This document shows, piece by piece, positions 9,250-17,778 of a stretch of DNA of 64,000 nt. This DNA is from an uncultured Bacteroidales bacterium (lineage in GTDB: Bacteria; Bacteroidota; Bacteroidia; Bacteroidales; Paludibacteraceae). The DNA lies in contig CAMJJT010000002.1 of assembly GCA_946406195.1 (NCBI GenBank), forward strand, positions 122,670-186,669, in the 5' to 3' direction. Each line of letters starts with the position of its first letter. Position 1 is the first letter of the stretch. The notes beneath the pieces are model-generated. The model was not told the DNA's origin and ran no database searches. It saw only the letters and a list, made by a program, of their open reading frames with translations. The position numbers and the translations under genes were made by a program.

Positions 9250-9999
9250 ATGAGAACAAGAATGGTTGCAGGTAACTGGAAAATGAACAAGAACCTGCAG
9301 GAAGGTGTAGCATTGGCTACCGAGTTGAAAGAAGCAGTAAAGAACCCGAATTGCGCCGTAGTGATCGGTACGCCGTTTATTCATCTGGCAACCGTAGCTG
9401 AGTTGCTCAAAGGCTCTGCAATTAAAGTAGCTGCTGAAAACTGCGCAGACCACGAGAAGGGTGCATATACCGGCGAGGTGAGTGCAGAAATGGTAAAATC
9501 CACCGGCGCTGAGTACGTCATCCTCGGTCACTCCGAGCGTCGTCAGTACTACGCAGAGAGCTATGAGATGCTGGCAGAGAAAGTGCGTCTCGCTCTCGCT
9601 AATGGTTTGAAAGTGATCTTCTGCATCGGCGAGGTGAAAGAGGAGCGCGAGGCAGGCAAGCAGAACGAGGTAGTGAAAGCACAACTCGAAGGCTCTGTCT
9701 TCGGTCTGAGTGCAGAGGAGTGGAAGAACATCACCCTCGCTTACGAACCCGTTTGGGCAATCGGAACAGGCCTGACTGCGACTCCTGCACAAGCAGAGGA
9801 GATTCACGCATACATCCGCAGCCTCGTAGCTGAGAAATACGGCAAAGAGGCAGCAGAAGACACGACAATCCTCTACGGTGGAAGCTGCAACGAGAAGAAC
9901 GCAGCCGAGCTCTTCGCTTGCCCGGACATCGACGGCGGTCTCATCGGTGGCGCTGCCCTCGTAGCTGAAAAATTCTTGGCGATTATCGCTGCGAGATAA
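9250..9999 (+). CDS. tpiA: Triose-phosphate isomerase
   Basis: A 249-residue TIM-barrel enzyme interconverting dihydroxyacetone phosphate and glyceraldehyde 3-phosphate in glycolysis. Seen: VAGNWKMNK with the substrate-binding Asn-Lys, the catalytic His in ILGHSERR, the catalytic Glu in [11 protein letters not shown] with its loop, and the phosphate-binding [10 protein letters not shown] and GGLIGGAAL. Length is normal. Codon use is strongly biased, as in highly expressed genes. It has its own promoter after a terminator. Confidence 0.98.
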   Translation: MRTRMVAGNWKMNKNLQEGVALATELKEAVKNPNCAVVIGTPFIHLATVAELLKGSAIKVAAENCADHEKGAYTGEVSAEMVKSTGAEYVILGHSERRQYYAESYEMLAEKVRLALANGLKVIFCIGEVKEEREAGKQNEVVKAQLEGSVFGLSAEEWKNITLAYEPVWAIGTGLTATPAQAEEIHAYIRSLVAEKYGKEAAEDTTILYGGSCNEKNAAELFACPDIDGGLIGGAALVAEKFLAIIAAR

Positions 10000-10049
10000 G
10001 ACCGCTTCGCTGACAGAATACAGACCGTTTCACTGACAGAATACAGACC
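10000..10049 (+). repeat. 23-bp tandem duplication between tpiA and the next gene
   Basis: Two near-identical 23-bp copies beginning GACCGCTTCGCTGACAGAAT and GACCGTTTCACTGACAGAAT, plus a partial third (GACC), fill the 53-bp spacer. Confidence 0.8.
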
Positions 10050-10052
10050 TAT

Positions 10053-10589
10053 ATGGCTCTTGTAAAATCTATTAACCGTAATGGTGAATTGTTAGTACCG
10101 CGCATCGCTGATGACGTTTTCATGGCGGAGAACGCCACCGTCGTCGGCGATGTGACGGTAGGCGAAGGATCGAGCCTGTGGTTTAACTCCGTCCTCCGCG
10201 GCGATGTGAACACCATCGTCATCGGCAAACATTGTAACATCCAGGACGGCGCAGTGCTTCATACGCTCTATCAGAAATCGACCATTCGTCTGGGCGATTA
10301 CGTGTCGGTAGGACATAACGTCACCATCCATGGCGCGGACGTCGATGACTACGCGCTCATCGGCATGGGAGCTACCCTACTCGATGATGCCCATGTAGGC
10401 GAAGGAGCGATCGTAGCGGCAAACGCCCTTGTACTCAAAGGCACGCAAATAGGTCCGCACGAGATCTGGGGCGGCGTGCCGGCGAAGTTCATTAAAAAAG
10501 CGGATCCCGCCCAAACGGCAGAGATCAACAAGAAGATTGCCAATAACTACGCCATGTACGCGAGTTGGTACAACACGATGGATAATTGA
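10053..10589 (+). CDS. Gamma-carbonic-anhydrase-like hexapeptide-repeat protein
   Basis: A 178-residue left-handed beta-helix protein of the gamma-CA/PaaY family. Hexapeptide repeats run through about residues 20-130, and the three metal-ligand histidines of the family are present (AVLHTLY, SVGHNVTIHGA). LRGD and NIQDGAVLHT are typical. It may hydrate CO2 or act as an acyltransferase-like scaffold; sequence alone does not prove carbonic anhydrase activity. It lies between tpiA and pyrH with heptamer-repeat spacers on the downstream side. Confidence 0.88.
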   Translation: MALVKSINRNGELLVPRIADDVFMAENATVVGDVTVGEGSSLWFNSVLRGDVNTIVIGKHCNIQDGAVLHTLYQKSTIRLGDYVSVGHNVTIHGADVDDYALIGMGATLLDDAHVGEGAIVAANALVLKGTQIGPHEIWGGVPAKFIKKADPAQTAEINKKIANNYAMYASWYNTMDN

Positions 10590-10608
10590 TAATTGATAAT
10601 TGACAATT
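10581..10608 (+). repeat. TTGATAA/TTGACAA heptamer spacer repeat
   Basis: Tandem ATTGATA and ATTGACA 7-mers fill the gap before pyrH and provide the end of the upstream gene. Confidence 0.75.
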
Positions 10609-11313
10609 ATGTTTAAACGAATTCTTCTCAAATTATCCGGTGAGAGCCTTGCGGGAGAAAGCAAGCAAGGTATTAACACCGAGCGTCTGGCTCAATATGC
10701 CGAGCAGATCCAGAAGATCGCTCAGAAAGGCGTACAGATAGGTATCGTCATCGGCGGAGGAAACATCTTCCGCGGCTTGTCGGGCGCTCAGAAAGGTTTT
10801 GACCGCGTGAAGGGCGACCAGATGGGTATGTTAGCCACCGTCATCAATGCCCTTGCCTTGGCTTCGGCATTGGAGTCTATTGGTCAGCCGGTTCGTGTAC
10901 TGACTTCGATCCGCATGGAGCCGATTGGCGATTTCTACAGCCCTGCCAAAGCGCAACGTTTGCTTGAGAAAGGCAATGTAGTCATTCTCGCCGGAGGAAC
11001 AGGAGCACCCTATTTCACCACCGACACCGGTTCGTCTCTCCGCGCACTGGAGATCAAAGCCGACGTTATGCTTAAAGGTACGCGCGTGGACGGAATATAC
11101 ACCGCTGACCCCGAGAAAGACCCGACCGCCACGAAGTTCACCGAGATCAGTTATGACGAGGTCATCAGCCGTGGTCTGAAGGTCATGGACGTAACCGCTA
11201 CCGCGATGGCAAAAGAGAACGGTCTGCCCATCTATGTCTTTAACATGGATCAGTACGGCAACCTCGAGAAAGTCATTAACGGAGAACAAATAGGCACTTT
11301 GGTCACTCCGTGA
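10609..11313 (+). CDS. pyrH: UMP kinase
   Basis: 234 residues from ATG 10609 (MFKRILLKLSGES). This is the bacterial amino-acid-kinase-fold UMP kinase, which phosphorylates UMP to UDP. Seen: LKLSGESL, the GGGNIFRG loop, DQMGMLATVINALAL, GGTGAPYFTTDT, and the ATP/UMP-binding TRVDGIYTADPEKDP. Length is usual. It is followed by frr and rsgA, the common pyrH-frr pairing of bacteria. Confidence 0.97.
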   Translation: MFKRILLKLSGESLAGESKQGINTERLAQYAEQIQKIAQKGVQIGIVIGGGNIFRGLSGAQKGFDRVKGDQMGMLATVINALALASALESIGQPVRVLTSIRMEPIGDFYSPAKAQRLLEKGNVVILAGGTGAPYFTTDTGSSLRALEIKADVMLKGTRVDGIYTADPEKDPTATKFTEISYDEVISRGLKVMDVTATAMAKENGLPIYVFNMDQYGNLEKVINGEQIGTLVTP

Positions 11314-11341
11314 CAATTGATAATTGACAATTGATAATTGT
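11314..11341 (+). repeat. TTGATAA/TTGACAA heptamer spacer repeat
   Basis: Four 7-mers (ATTGATA, ATTGACA and variants) occupy the whole 28-bp gap between pyrH and frr. Confidence 0.8.
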
Positions 11342-11905
11342 ATGAACGACGAATTAGAATTATTTGAGTCTGCAGCCGAAGAGCAAATGCAGAACGCAGT
11401 CGCTCACTTGGACGACACCCTTCAGCACATCCGTGCAGGTAAAGCAAACCCGCGTATTCTCGATCCGATTAAGATTGACTACTACGGAGCTATGTCTCCC
11501 TTAGCCAATTGTGCTACGATCACAACGCCTGACGCACGTACCATCGCTATCACGCCGTGGGAGAAGAAACTCATCAGTGAGATCGAGCGTGCGATCATCA
11601 ATTCGAACATCGGACTCGCTCCGTCTAACAACGGTGAGACGATCCGTCTGATCCTTCCGCCGCTGACTGAGGAACGCCGTCGCGAACTCTGCAAGCAATG
11701 TAAAGCGGAGGCTGAGAACGCGAAGATGTCTATCCGCAACGCACGTCGCGATGCTATCGAGGAGTTCAAGAAACTCGTTAAGAACGGTCTGAGCGAAGAT
11801 ATTGAGAAAGATGCCGAAGAGGATATGCAAAAGACCCACGACAAATACGTCGCTAAAGTCGAAGCCCTCTACGCAGCCAAGGAAAAAGAGATCATGACGG
11901 TTTAA
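11342..11905 (+). CDS. frr: Ribosome recycling factor
   Basis: 187 residues from ATG 11342 (MNDELELFE). Frr splits post-termination ribosomes together with EF-G. Seen: the family core [58 protein letters not shown] and the C-terminal [15 protein letters not shown] helix. The upstream extension of the frame lies in the heptamer repeat and is not likely translated. The last base of its stop codon is the first base of the rsgA start (TAATG), implying coupled translation. Confidence 0.97.
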   Translation: MNDELELFESAAEEQMQNAVAHLDDTLQHIRAGKANPRILDPIKIDYYGAMSPLANCATITTPDARTIAITPWEKKLISEIERAIINSNIGLAPSNNGETIRLILPPLTEERRRELCKQCKAEAENAKMSIRNARRDAIEEFKKLVKNGLSEDIEKDAEEDMQKTHDKYVAKVEALYAAKEKEIMTV

Positions 11906-12903
11906 TGCGCGGTCTGGTCATTAAGTCAACGGGTAGCAGTTACATCGTCCGGTTGGACGATGGTACGAATGTGGAATGCCGCATAAAAGGCAATTTCCGC
12001 ATTCGTGGTATCCGTTCGACTAATCCTGTCGCCGTCGGAGACTTTGTTGAAGTACAAAGTGACAAAGCACAAAGTACAAAGGACGAGGGGCAGTCTGTTG
12101 CTTGGATAACCGAGGTGTGTGAGCGAAGGAATTATATTATCCGGCGCTCGACCAACTTGAGCAAGGAGAGCCATATTCTCGCGGCAAACATTGACCAGGT
12201 GGCGCTTATCGTGACGGTCAATCATCCTGTGACCAGTACCACTTTCATCGATCGTTTCCTTGCTACCTGCGAGGCATATAATGTACCGGCCTTGCTGATT
12301 TTCAACAAGATAGATCTGCTTACAGACGAAGAGTTAGCGCAGTTAGCCGACCTTCGCGCGCTTTACGAATCAATCGGTTATAAGACAGTGGCTATCAGTG
12401 CCAAAAATCTTACCGCCGAAGATGGTCTTACACCATTATTGGAAGGAAAGACAACCCTACTCTCCGGTAACTCGGGTGTAGGAAAGAGTACCCTGCTTAA
12501 TGCCTTGTTCGGCAAAGAGATGACGCGTACCGGTAAGATCTCCGACGCTCACGACAAAGGTATGCACACCACCACTTTCTCGGAAATGTACTTCTTAGAG
12601 GAAAAAAATGAAAGGACGAAGGAAGAAGGAAGCCTTTCACCTTTCACTTTTCATCCTTCCTCTCTAATAGATACTCCGGGAATCAAGGGATTCGGAACAA
12701 TCGATTTTGAGCGTGAAGAGATAAGTCACTATTTCCCGGAGATTTTCAGGATAGGTAGAGAATGTCGGTTCGCTAACTGCACGCATACAAATGAGCCTCA
12801 CTGCGCTGTGCAGGAGGCTCTTGAGAAAGGCGAGATAGCTATTTCCCGCTATGAATCATACTGGTCGATGTTAGGCGACTGCGACGAAGCCAAGTATCGT
12901 TAG
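11905..12903 (+). CDS. rsgA: Small ribosomal subunit biogenesis GTPase RsgA
   Basis: A 332-residue circularly permuted GTPase that helps 30S maturation. Seen: an N-terminal OB-fold, NKID (134-137), P-loop GNSGVGKST (188-196), DTPG (256-259) and a C-terminal zinc site (CRFANCTHTNEPHC). Two insertions are unusual. KAQSTKDEGQ (about 54-63) in the OB fold is encoded by TACAAAG-type heptamers. About 22 residues (231-253) lie just before DTPG and are encoded by GAAAGGT-type repeats arranged as an imperfect inverted repeat. Both keep the frame. The gene overlaps frr by 1 bp and the convergent Wzi-like gene by 4 bp. Confidence 0.95.
   Translation: MRGLVIKSTGSSYIVRLDDGTNVECRIKGNFRIRGIRSTNPVAVGDFVEVQSDKAQSTKDEGQSVAWITEVCERRNYIIRRSTNLSKESHILAANIDQVALIVTVNHPVTSTTFIDRFLATCEAYNVPALLIFNKIDLLTDEELAQLADLRALYESIGYKTVAISAKNLTAEDGLTPLLEGKTTLLSGNSGVGKSTLLNALFGKEMTRTGKISDAHDKGMHTTTFSEMYFLEEKNERTKEEGSLSPFTFHPSSLIDTPGIKGFGTIDFEREEISHYFPEIFRIGRECRFANCTHTNEPHCAVQEALEKGEIAISRYESYWSMLGDCDEAKYR
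12051..12083 (+). repeat. In-frame ACAAAGT heptamer repeat in rsgA
   Basis: Four 7-mers of the ACAAAGT/ACAAAGC type encode VQSDKAQSTKD in the OB-fold domain. Confidence 0.75.
12604..12662 (+). repeat. In-frame inverted repeat of GAAAGGT-type units in rsgA
   Basis: A purine-rich arm (AATGAAAGGACGAAGGAAG) is followed by a pyrimidine-rich arm (CCTTTCACCTTTCACTTTTC). Together they encode the ~22-residue insertion just before the DTPG motif. Confidence 0.7.
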
Positions 12904-14771
12904 AAGCCGAAACTCAGCCCACAAGTGATTGTGAACTTACTCCCTTGCAGATAAGCAGGGGTGTATTTGTCTAAGTAGTACTTTTTCAATTCATCACCCG
13001 TTAATTCCATAGATGAACCATCCGCATACCAACCGCGGTCTTCTCCTTCAATACGGGGCGAAGAAGGCGTATAAGCACGTATATTGCTGTACGTGAAATC
13101 GACATGCGCGTAGCAGTTGTTGAACACTTCATAGATAGCACGGAACCGGAGTTGGTTATTGCGCCAAATCTTCTCCGAGAAGGGTTTCTGTGCAATAATA
13201 GGATCCGGAATACGCGTACCTGCGATGTTCTTACGCACATAATCGAAGGCACGATACTTGGTATCCTGTGTAAAATCAAGTGTCAGACGCAATGAGCGTG
13301 TAGGACGATAGGCGAGTTGGACAAAGATACTCTGTGCGTTATCGCCCATGTAATGTCCCATGTTGAAACTATTGGAGGTGTAATCAAGCACCTTAATAGA
13401 ATGCGTGTAGCACGCGATGTACGCGCGCATGAACTCACCTCTAAGACTGAGTCCTTTTACTGGCCAACCGCTCCAATTGAACCCCACCAGATAGGAGATC
13501 GGATTATGCTCCGGATTGGAGGGTTTGAGTCGTGCAAACTTGAACTCATCCATGAAGAATGAGCCATAGAGACGGAGATGATCGGTCGGTCGGATGGAGA
13601 TTGAAGCAAAGACTTGCGAGTTCTGGTTCTCGGAGTTCACACCTTTTGTAAAAAGGTGGTCGAGCGATTTGAAGAATGCGAAGGGGATAAAGAACTGCGC
13701 TTGCACACTCCGTTCGGCATAAATAATCGAGTTACCGAAGGAGAACTGGATATACTTAATGGGCATGAAGGTGAACATATTCGCCGCCATGAATTTATTC
13801 TGGGGACGATACTCACGCTGAAAGACATCTTCTTCCTGCCGCTCCACATAGTAATAGGTGGAATCAATCACGTTCGAAGGCAGCCATGCATGGAAATAAT
13901 CGAACTGGAACCATTTGCATGGCGTCAGTTGGATGGTGAACATCGGCACAGCAGGGTTGTGAGCGGAGAGGATGTTAGAGCAATGTTGTGCATCCCCCCA
14001 TTGGATACGCTCCCGCTGAATACCGACAGAGCCCCACCATGTGTATAAAGAGATTCCACCACGTGAATCCGAGAAATCACCACCGTAGTTAGCTTCCTTG
14101 TATTGCACACCCGGGATATTATTCAACGCCGGCGTTCCCACCATAACATCTCCCACACGCGTCCAGCCGAAATGGATCTTCGAGCCGTTCACTCCCAAAC
14201 CGCCCCAACTATTATCACGGATAGAGCCCCAGATAGACAAATGCTTGGCGATATCCATTTGGATATCAATACCATACCAGCGATGCTGGAGCAAGCCCTT
14301 TGTGTTGTACGTCAGGTCCATACCAAGAATCGGACGGACACGCATTTTGAAGATTTTGTTCTTGGTCAGGATATGCAGACTTGGGTCCGCCAGACTGAGG
14401 TTCGAGACGTTGGTCTTCCACTGGGTGACATGACGATGTCCGTAAGAATAATACGTAGGAAGCGTATCGAGCTCCAGCGCATAATCCTGCATGTAGAATT
14501 GCAGATCATCGTGTTGACGACGATTGAGGAGCGAGTCCTTGGTCTGTGCCTCTGCTAACATACGTGCGATAGCATCGCGTGTATAGGGTTTGATGGCGGC
14601 ATTGGAATAGATGATTCCGTCGGTGGTCAGTTCCTCCAAGAAATCATAGATCTCGGTGTACTCCAAAGCCTGCGGAATACGCTGAGCATAGGAAGGTGAA
14701 AGGTGAAAGATGAAAAATGAAAGGAGAATAAGTCCCCAGTTCTGAAGATATTTTGATTGATTTGTATTCAT
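12900..14771 (-). CDS. Capsule-assembly Wzi-like outer-membrane barrel
   Basis: 623 residues from ATG 14771 (MNTNQSKYL), chosen because a strong GGAGG lies 7-8 bp upstream; an ATG 18 bp further upstream overlaps that site. It has a signal peptide ending SYAQ, then a mature chain of alternating amphipathic strands rich in aromatic residues, ending in LSFGF. Features such as WYGIDIQMDIAKHLSIWGSIRD resemble the Wzi/capsule-assembly family (PF14052-like), which binds surface polysaccharide. The hydrophobic core of the signal peptide is encoded by antisense GTGAAAG heptamers. The stop overlaps that of rsgA. Assignment rests on overall pattern. Confidence 0.7.
   Translation of the reverse strand: MNTNQSKYLQNWGLILLSFFIFHLSPSYAQRIPQALEYTEIYDFLEELTTDGIIYSNAAIKPYTRDAIARMLAEAQTKDSLLNRRQHDDLQFYMQDYALELDTLPTYYSYGHRHVTQWKTNVSNLSLADPSLHILTKNKIFKMRVRPILGMDLTYNTKGLLQHRWYGIDIQMDIAKHLSIWGSIRDNSWGGLGVNGSKIHFGWTRVGDVMVGTPALNNIPGVQYKEANYGGDFSDSRGGISLYTWWGSVGIQRERIQWGDAQHCSNILSAHNPAVPMFTIQLTPCKWFQFDYFHAWLPSNVIDSTYYYVERQEEDVFQREYRPQNKFMAANMFTFMPIKYIQFSFGNSIIYAERSVQAQFFIPFAFFKSLDHLFTKGVNSENQNSQVFASISIRPTDHLRLYGSFFMDEFKFARLKPSNPEHNPISYLVGFNWSGWPVKGLSLRGEFMRAYIACYTHSIKVLDYTSNSFNMGHYMGDNAQSIFVQLAYRPTRSLRLTLDFTQDTKYRAFDYVRKNIAGTRIPDPIIAQKPFSEKIWRNNQLRFRAIYEVFNNCYAHVDFTYSNIRAYTPSSPRIEGEDRGWYADGSSMELTGDELKKYYLDKYTPAYLQGSKFTITCGLSFGF
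14691..14727 (-). repeat. GTGAAAG heptamer repeat encoding a signal-peptide core
   Basis: Plus-strand GGTGAAAGGTGAAAGATG-type units read on the minus strand as CTTTCAC codons, giving SFFIFHLSPS in the Wzi-like signal peptide. Confidence 0.75.
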
Positions 14772-14803
14772 CGTCTTTCCTCCTTTCAATTTTCAGTTTG
14801 CAA

Positions 14804-15433
14804 TTATTTTGAATAACGTGCGTTGAGGGCTTCGATCGCTTGGTTAGTGATGTCATAGCCGGCAACTTTATTCATGAGTACGGCATCGTTAAGGACGAGA
14901 TGATAGTGGCCATCGGCGTTGTACTCACGGAGATATTGCTGTACGGAATCCTGAAGTTGTTGGGTCAACTCGTTCTGCTCTGCCATGAAGTCAGCGCTCA
15001 GTTTCTGGCGGAGATTCTCCAGTTCTTGCTGTTTTGCCATGAGTTGCTGCTCTTTCTTTTGCAGTTTGGATTGCTCGCTCTCGGCACGCTCACGGCTGAG
15101 GAAAGCGTTTGCTTCTACTTTACGCTGAAAATCCATCACGTCGCGTTGGAAAGTATCGTACTCTTTCTGGAGCGATTTAGCCTTGGTGTCCAGTTTGACA
15201 GTAGATTCCTCATAGCGGTTCATGAGTTTTTCCGAAGCTTCTACCGCTAAGGTGTAGTGCTTGAGGATCGAATCGGTGTTGATGATTGCGATGGGCATCA
15301 ACTCACCCTGCGCTTGTACCTCTTGTTGCGCTACCGGATTCGATGATTCGGGTTTGTTGACAAAGAAAAGAATAAACAAGGCAACTACACAGACTGCCAA
15401 AATAGAATTGATTAAAGTTTGAATGTTGTTCAT
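14804..15433 (-). CDS. OmpH/Skp-family periplasmic chaperone
   Basis: A 209-residue protein with an N-terminal membrane anchor or signal (about residues 8-25), then a linker and a long coiled coil (about 65-160, KLQKKEQQLMAKQQELENLRQKL). It ends in the Skp-like base domain (NADGHYHLVLNDAVLMNKVAGYDIT). Skp proteins hold unfolded outer-membrane proteins in the periplasm. The uncleaved-looking anchor is common in Bacteroidota members. It lies upstream of the Wzi-like barrel gene with a 32-bp spacer, so a chaperone and a barrel may be cotranscribed. Confidence 0.88.
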   Translation of the reverse strand: MNNIQTLINSILAVCVVALFILFFVNKPESSNPVAQQEVQAQGELMPIAIINTDSILKHYTLAVEASEKLMNRYEESTVKLDTKAKSLQKEYDTFQRDVMDFQRKVEANAFLSRERAESEQSKLQKKEQQLMAKQQELENLRQKLSADFMAEQNELTQQLQDSVQQYLREYNADGHYHLVLNDAVLMNKVAGYDITNQAIEALNARYSK

Positions 15434-15480
15434 ATTTATATTGTTTTAATTGTTTACGTTTTTATAGGCCGCTATAGGCC

Positions 15481-15530
15481 TCCATAGGCAGGAATAGGCA
15501 GGAATAGGCAGGAATAGGCAGGAATAGACC
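15481..15530 (+). repeat. 10-bp tandem repeat (GGAATAGGCA)
   Basis: Four to five 10-bp units fill the spacer between the small membrane protein gene and the skp-like gene. A GTTAGAG heptamer pair follows at about 15530-15545. Similar AATAGG units are seen near 19305-19335. Confidence 0.85.
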
Positions 15531-15538
15531 GTTAGAGG

Positions 15539-15748
15539 TTAGAGGCCGGAGAGGTCTAATTTCCGTGCTGCCTTTCGTTCGGCCTCTTTATCCATGGTCT
15601 TCGCACAATGGATATTATCCTTTTTTAGTCGCTCGTTCTGATGAATATGCTGGGAGCGGAAAGAATGATCCTTACGCAGAATAACTCCAATGCTAAGTAA
15701 CAGCATTGCTACCGCCAAAAAACCAATAGTTAATAGTATTGTTTTCAT
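15539..15748 (-). CDS. Small single-span membrane protein, function unknown
   Basis: 69 residues: one N-terminal transmembrane helix (about 3-24, ILLTIGFLAVAMLLLSIGVI) followed by a charged cytoplasmic tail with HQNERLKKDNIHCAKTMDKE. A strong promoter lies 22 bp upstream, which supports it as a real gene despite its size. Short proteins of this shape are common in Bacteroidales, but I cannot name the family. It is followed by a 10-bp tandem repeat and then the skp-like gene, probably on the same transcript. Confidence 0.7.
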   Translation of the reverse strand: MKTILLTIGFLAVAMLLLSIGVILRKDHSFRSQHIHQNERLKKDNIHCAKTMDKEAERKAARKLDLSGL

Positions 15749-15769
15749 CGTTCAAAACCTTTGCGGCTG

Positions 15770-15800
15770 CAAAGGTACAAAAAAAAAATGACATACACAA
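15770..15800 (-). promoter_or_regulatory. Promoter of the small membrane protein gene
   Basis: Minus strand: TTG (15798-15800), 20-nt spacer, TACCTTTG (15770-15777), with an inverted repeat CCTTTGC-GGCT-GCAAAGG at the start site. Confidence 0.8.
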
Positions 15801-15836
15801 GAGGGTATGCCATTTTTGAAGTATATTTATCTATTT

Positions 15837-16520
15837 TTAGTGCGATACGAGTTCGTTTACTTTCATTTTAGCAGCTTTCTGCAGTTTGACACAGAAATAA
15901 ATGAGTGCCATGAAACAGAGACCCCCGGCAACCGGATCAACGGATCCGCTCATCGCCAACGCGTCATAGACTCCATGCGCCAAGATGGGTATGAGCAGGA
16001 CCTTGAGAGCCGCTTGTGAAGAATGATCAACGAAATGATAGATGGCATAATAATACCCCATTAAAATAGCGAAGGCATAGTGCCCGGGCACAGCGAGCAA
16101 AGCACGCATAATAGCTACCGTAGCCCACCCTTCTCCGCTAGAGATTACATATGCCACATTCTCAATTGCCGCAAAGCCGAGTCCGACACAAACGGCATAC
16201 ACGATGGCATCGAAATGCTCATCAAAATAAGGGTTTTTGCGCAAGACGAGCCATAAAGCTATCAGTTTGGCTGTTTCTTCCGGAATAGCAGCTACGCAAA
16301 AGGCTTCAATGGTCGTACCGAAGAGCGTAGTTGGTTCGCCCCCGACGAAGAGCCAATGAAGGATAACATTCTCCACGCAAGCAACAGGAATACAGATGAT
16401 TACACCCGCAAAAAAAGCTCGGAATAGCCATTTGAACGGCTCCGGTTGAGCATCTTTTTTCCAGATGTAAAGAAAGAGTAACAAGGCCGGCAACAATGCC
16501 GCAATAAGCATGATATACAT
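15837..16520 (-). CDS. PrsW-family intramembrane metalloprotease
   Basis: 227 residues with about seven membrane helices. The family motifs are present: EETAK (residues ~80), FDAIVYAVCVGLGFAAIENV, PGHYAFAILMGYY and LAHGVYDAL, which together supply the Glu and His residues of the active site. PrsW in Bacillus cleaves an anti-sigma factor; other members act on different membrane substrates, so the target here is unknown. It is a single gene with its own promoter 22 bp upstream, and no sigma or anti-sigma pair is next to it. Confidence 0.88.
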   Translation of the reverse strand: MYIMLIAALLPALLLFLYIWKKDAQPEPFKWLFRAFFAGVIICIPVACVENVILHWLFVGGEPTTLFGTTIEAFCVAAIPEETAKLIALWLVLRKNPYFDEHFDAIVYAVCVGLGFAAIENVAYVISSGEGWATVAIMRALLAVPGHYAFAILMGYYYAIYHFVDHSSQAALKVLLIPILAHGVYDALAMSGSVDPVAGGLCFMALIYFCVKLQKAAKMKVNELVSH

Positions 16521-16541
16521 AGTGTTTTGCTATTTCGGCTG

Positions 16542-16573
16542 CAAAGGTACTACAAATTTTGCATACAAGCAAA
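16542..16573 (-). promoter_or_regulatory. Promoter of the prsW-like gene
   Basis: Minus strand: TTTG (16570-16573), 20-nt spacer, TACCTTTG (16542-16549), CAGCCG at the start site. Confidence 0.8.
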
Positions 16574-16628
16574 TATTTAGGTAACTTTTTCGTTCGGAGG
16601 GGCACTTTATGCCGTATGCTACTCCCTT

Positions 16629-17342
16629 CTATAGTGGCGCATGGTACTCATTAAAAGACGTCGGCCCCGACTCGTGTTTCGCGTCCCCAACACGCTCCAC
16701 AACGCTTTTAATTGAGTACATGCTGCCAAGGCGGGCGTAAACGAAGGGGACGGGATGACGTTGACGGTAGTAAGAGAGGGCCTGAATGGGAGAGAAGGTG
16801 ACGTCGGAAGGCTCTGGTAACGACGCAGAACTGTCATTCTGCGAAGCGGACAAAGAAAGGGAAGCTTTGAGGTCGCGGTAGATGCAGACATAGACGTATT
16901 GATAGAAACGAGCATAGCGTTTGAGACCGGGTTCGGGTTGCTGGTGGGCTTTGAAAACACGGAAGTAATGCTTGAAGAAACGGATTCGCCATTCGATGCC
17001 TACATAGGAATAGTCGTGCTCAAGGGCATGAGCACGGCGTTGCGCCATTTTGATGATTTCGCGGTTGGCTACACAGGCAGCGGACCAGGTCTTGGGAAAG
17101 TGGTAGGTATAGAGTTGGAGCAGTCCAGGGCGGTGGGAACAATGACGAACGACGATGTGTTTGCGGCGTTTCTGGCCGGTTTTGAGGTCATTCATGGCGC
17201 CCCAGAGGTATTTAATGCATTCTGCAGGCACGAAATAGCGCACTCCCTTGGAATAAACGGGAGTGGAAGGCGGTAATTGTTTGAAGGTGGCAATAGAGCG
17301 CTTCAAATCGTTAATAACCTTAGTTTTTAAGTGCCGTGACAT
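16629..17342 (-). CDS. Protein of unknown function, 237 aa
   Basis: A soluble, basic, aromatic-rich protein without signal peptide or membrane helix. Features: LPPSTPVYSKGVRYFVP, KTGQKRRKHIVVRHCSHRPG and a His/Tyr/Arg-rich centre (HDYSYVGIEWRIRFFKHYF). A Ser-rich stretch (SLSLSASQNDSSASLPEPSD) separates a C-terminal tail. The composition suggests nucleic-acid binding, but no family was recognised. It stands alone with a promoter ~190 bp upstream, leaving an unusually long leader. Reading frame and start are reasonable, but there is no outside support for function. Confidence 0.6.
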   Translation of the reverse strand: MSRHLKTKVINDLKRSIATFKQLPPSTPVYSKGVRYFVPAECIKYLWGAMNDLKTGQKRRKHIVVRHCSHRPGLLQLYTYHFPKTWSAACVANREIIKMAQRRAHALEHDYSYVGIEWRIRFFKHYFRVFKAHQQPEPGLKRYARFYQYVYVCIYRDLKASLSLSASQNDSSASLPEPSDVTFSPIQALSYYRQRHPVPFVYARLGSMYSIKSVVERVGDAKHESGPTSFNEYHAPL

Positions 17343-17534
17343 GTTTTGTAATATATTGTATATGTGTTATTTACAAGATTTTGATTTTGACATGGTCTAG
17401 GATGCCACCGTTCCGCTTCCGTTCCGCCTCTGGAATTGACCTAATTTTGAGACGCGGGAGAGGGGGAAGGGAGGTATCCGAGATTGTTTTCGGTCAACTG
17501 GTCTTCTGGTCTACTGGTTGACTGAAATTCGGTG
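17343..17534 (-). other. ~190-nt 5' leader of the 16629-17342 gene
   Basis: Between the promoter and the start codon is a leader much longer than the 20-50 nt usual here. It holds the inverted pair GTCAAC/GTTGAC (about 17491-17521) with repeated AGACCAG units between, and a CCGTTCCGCTTCCGTTCCG repeat near 17409-17428. No ORF of note is present. It could be a regulatory leader. Confidence 0.4.
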
Positions 17535-17566
17535 CAAAGGTACAAAGAAATTTTGATATATGCAAA
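17535..17566 (-). promoter_or_regulatory. Promoter for the unknown 237-aa protein
   Basis: Minus strand: TTTG (17563-17566), 20-nt spacer, TACCTTTG (17535-17542), about 190 bp before the start codon at 17342. Confidence 0.75.
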
Positions 17567-17778
17567 TTTTGGGGCAGCGAAAATGTACGTTTTTTGCATA
17601 AAAGGGTGTAAGTCGCTGATTTATCCGTGAAATACGGAGATGAGAAAAATGAAAAATATTAAAGAAAACCTAGCCGCTCGTTCGAGAGCAGCCCGGTGAG
17701 AATGTGCGGGCGATGATATCGCCCTATAAGAAACGAAGTCATATTTTAACTTCTGTCCAGTGAGGGACATGAAGATAC
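17567..17778. other. Intergenic stretch with strong hairpins
   Basis: No convincing gene. It contains a perfect hairpin GGGCGAT-GAT-ATCGCCC (17708-17724) and a 10-bp palindrome CTCGTTCGAG near 17680. The hairpin lacks a T run, so it is not a standard terminator. A 16-codon ATG reading frame (about 17649-17699) is too short to support. Confidence 0.4.

Noticed and set aside
17649..17699. Sixteen-codon peptide frame in the hairpin-rich gap
   Set aside because: Too short and lacks a promoter; cannot be separated from chance.
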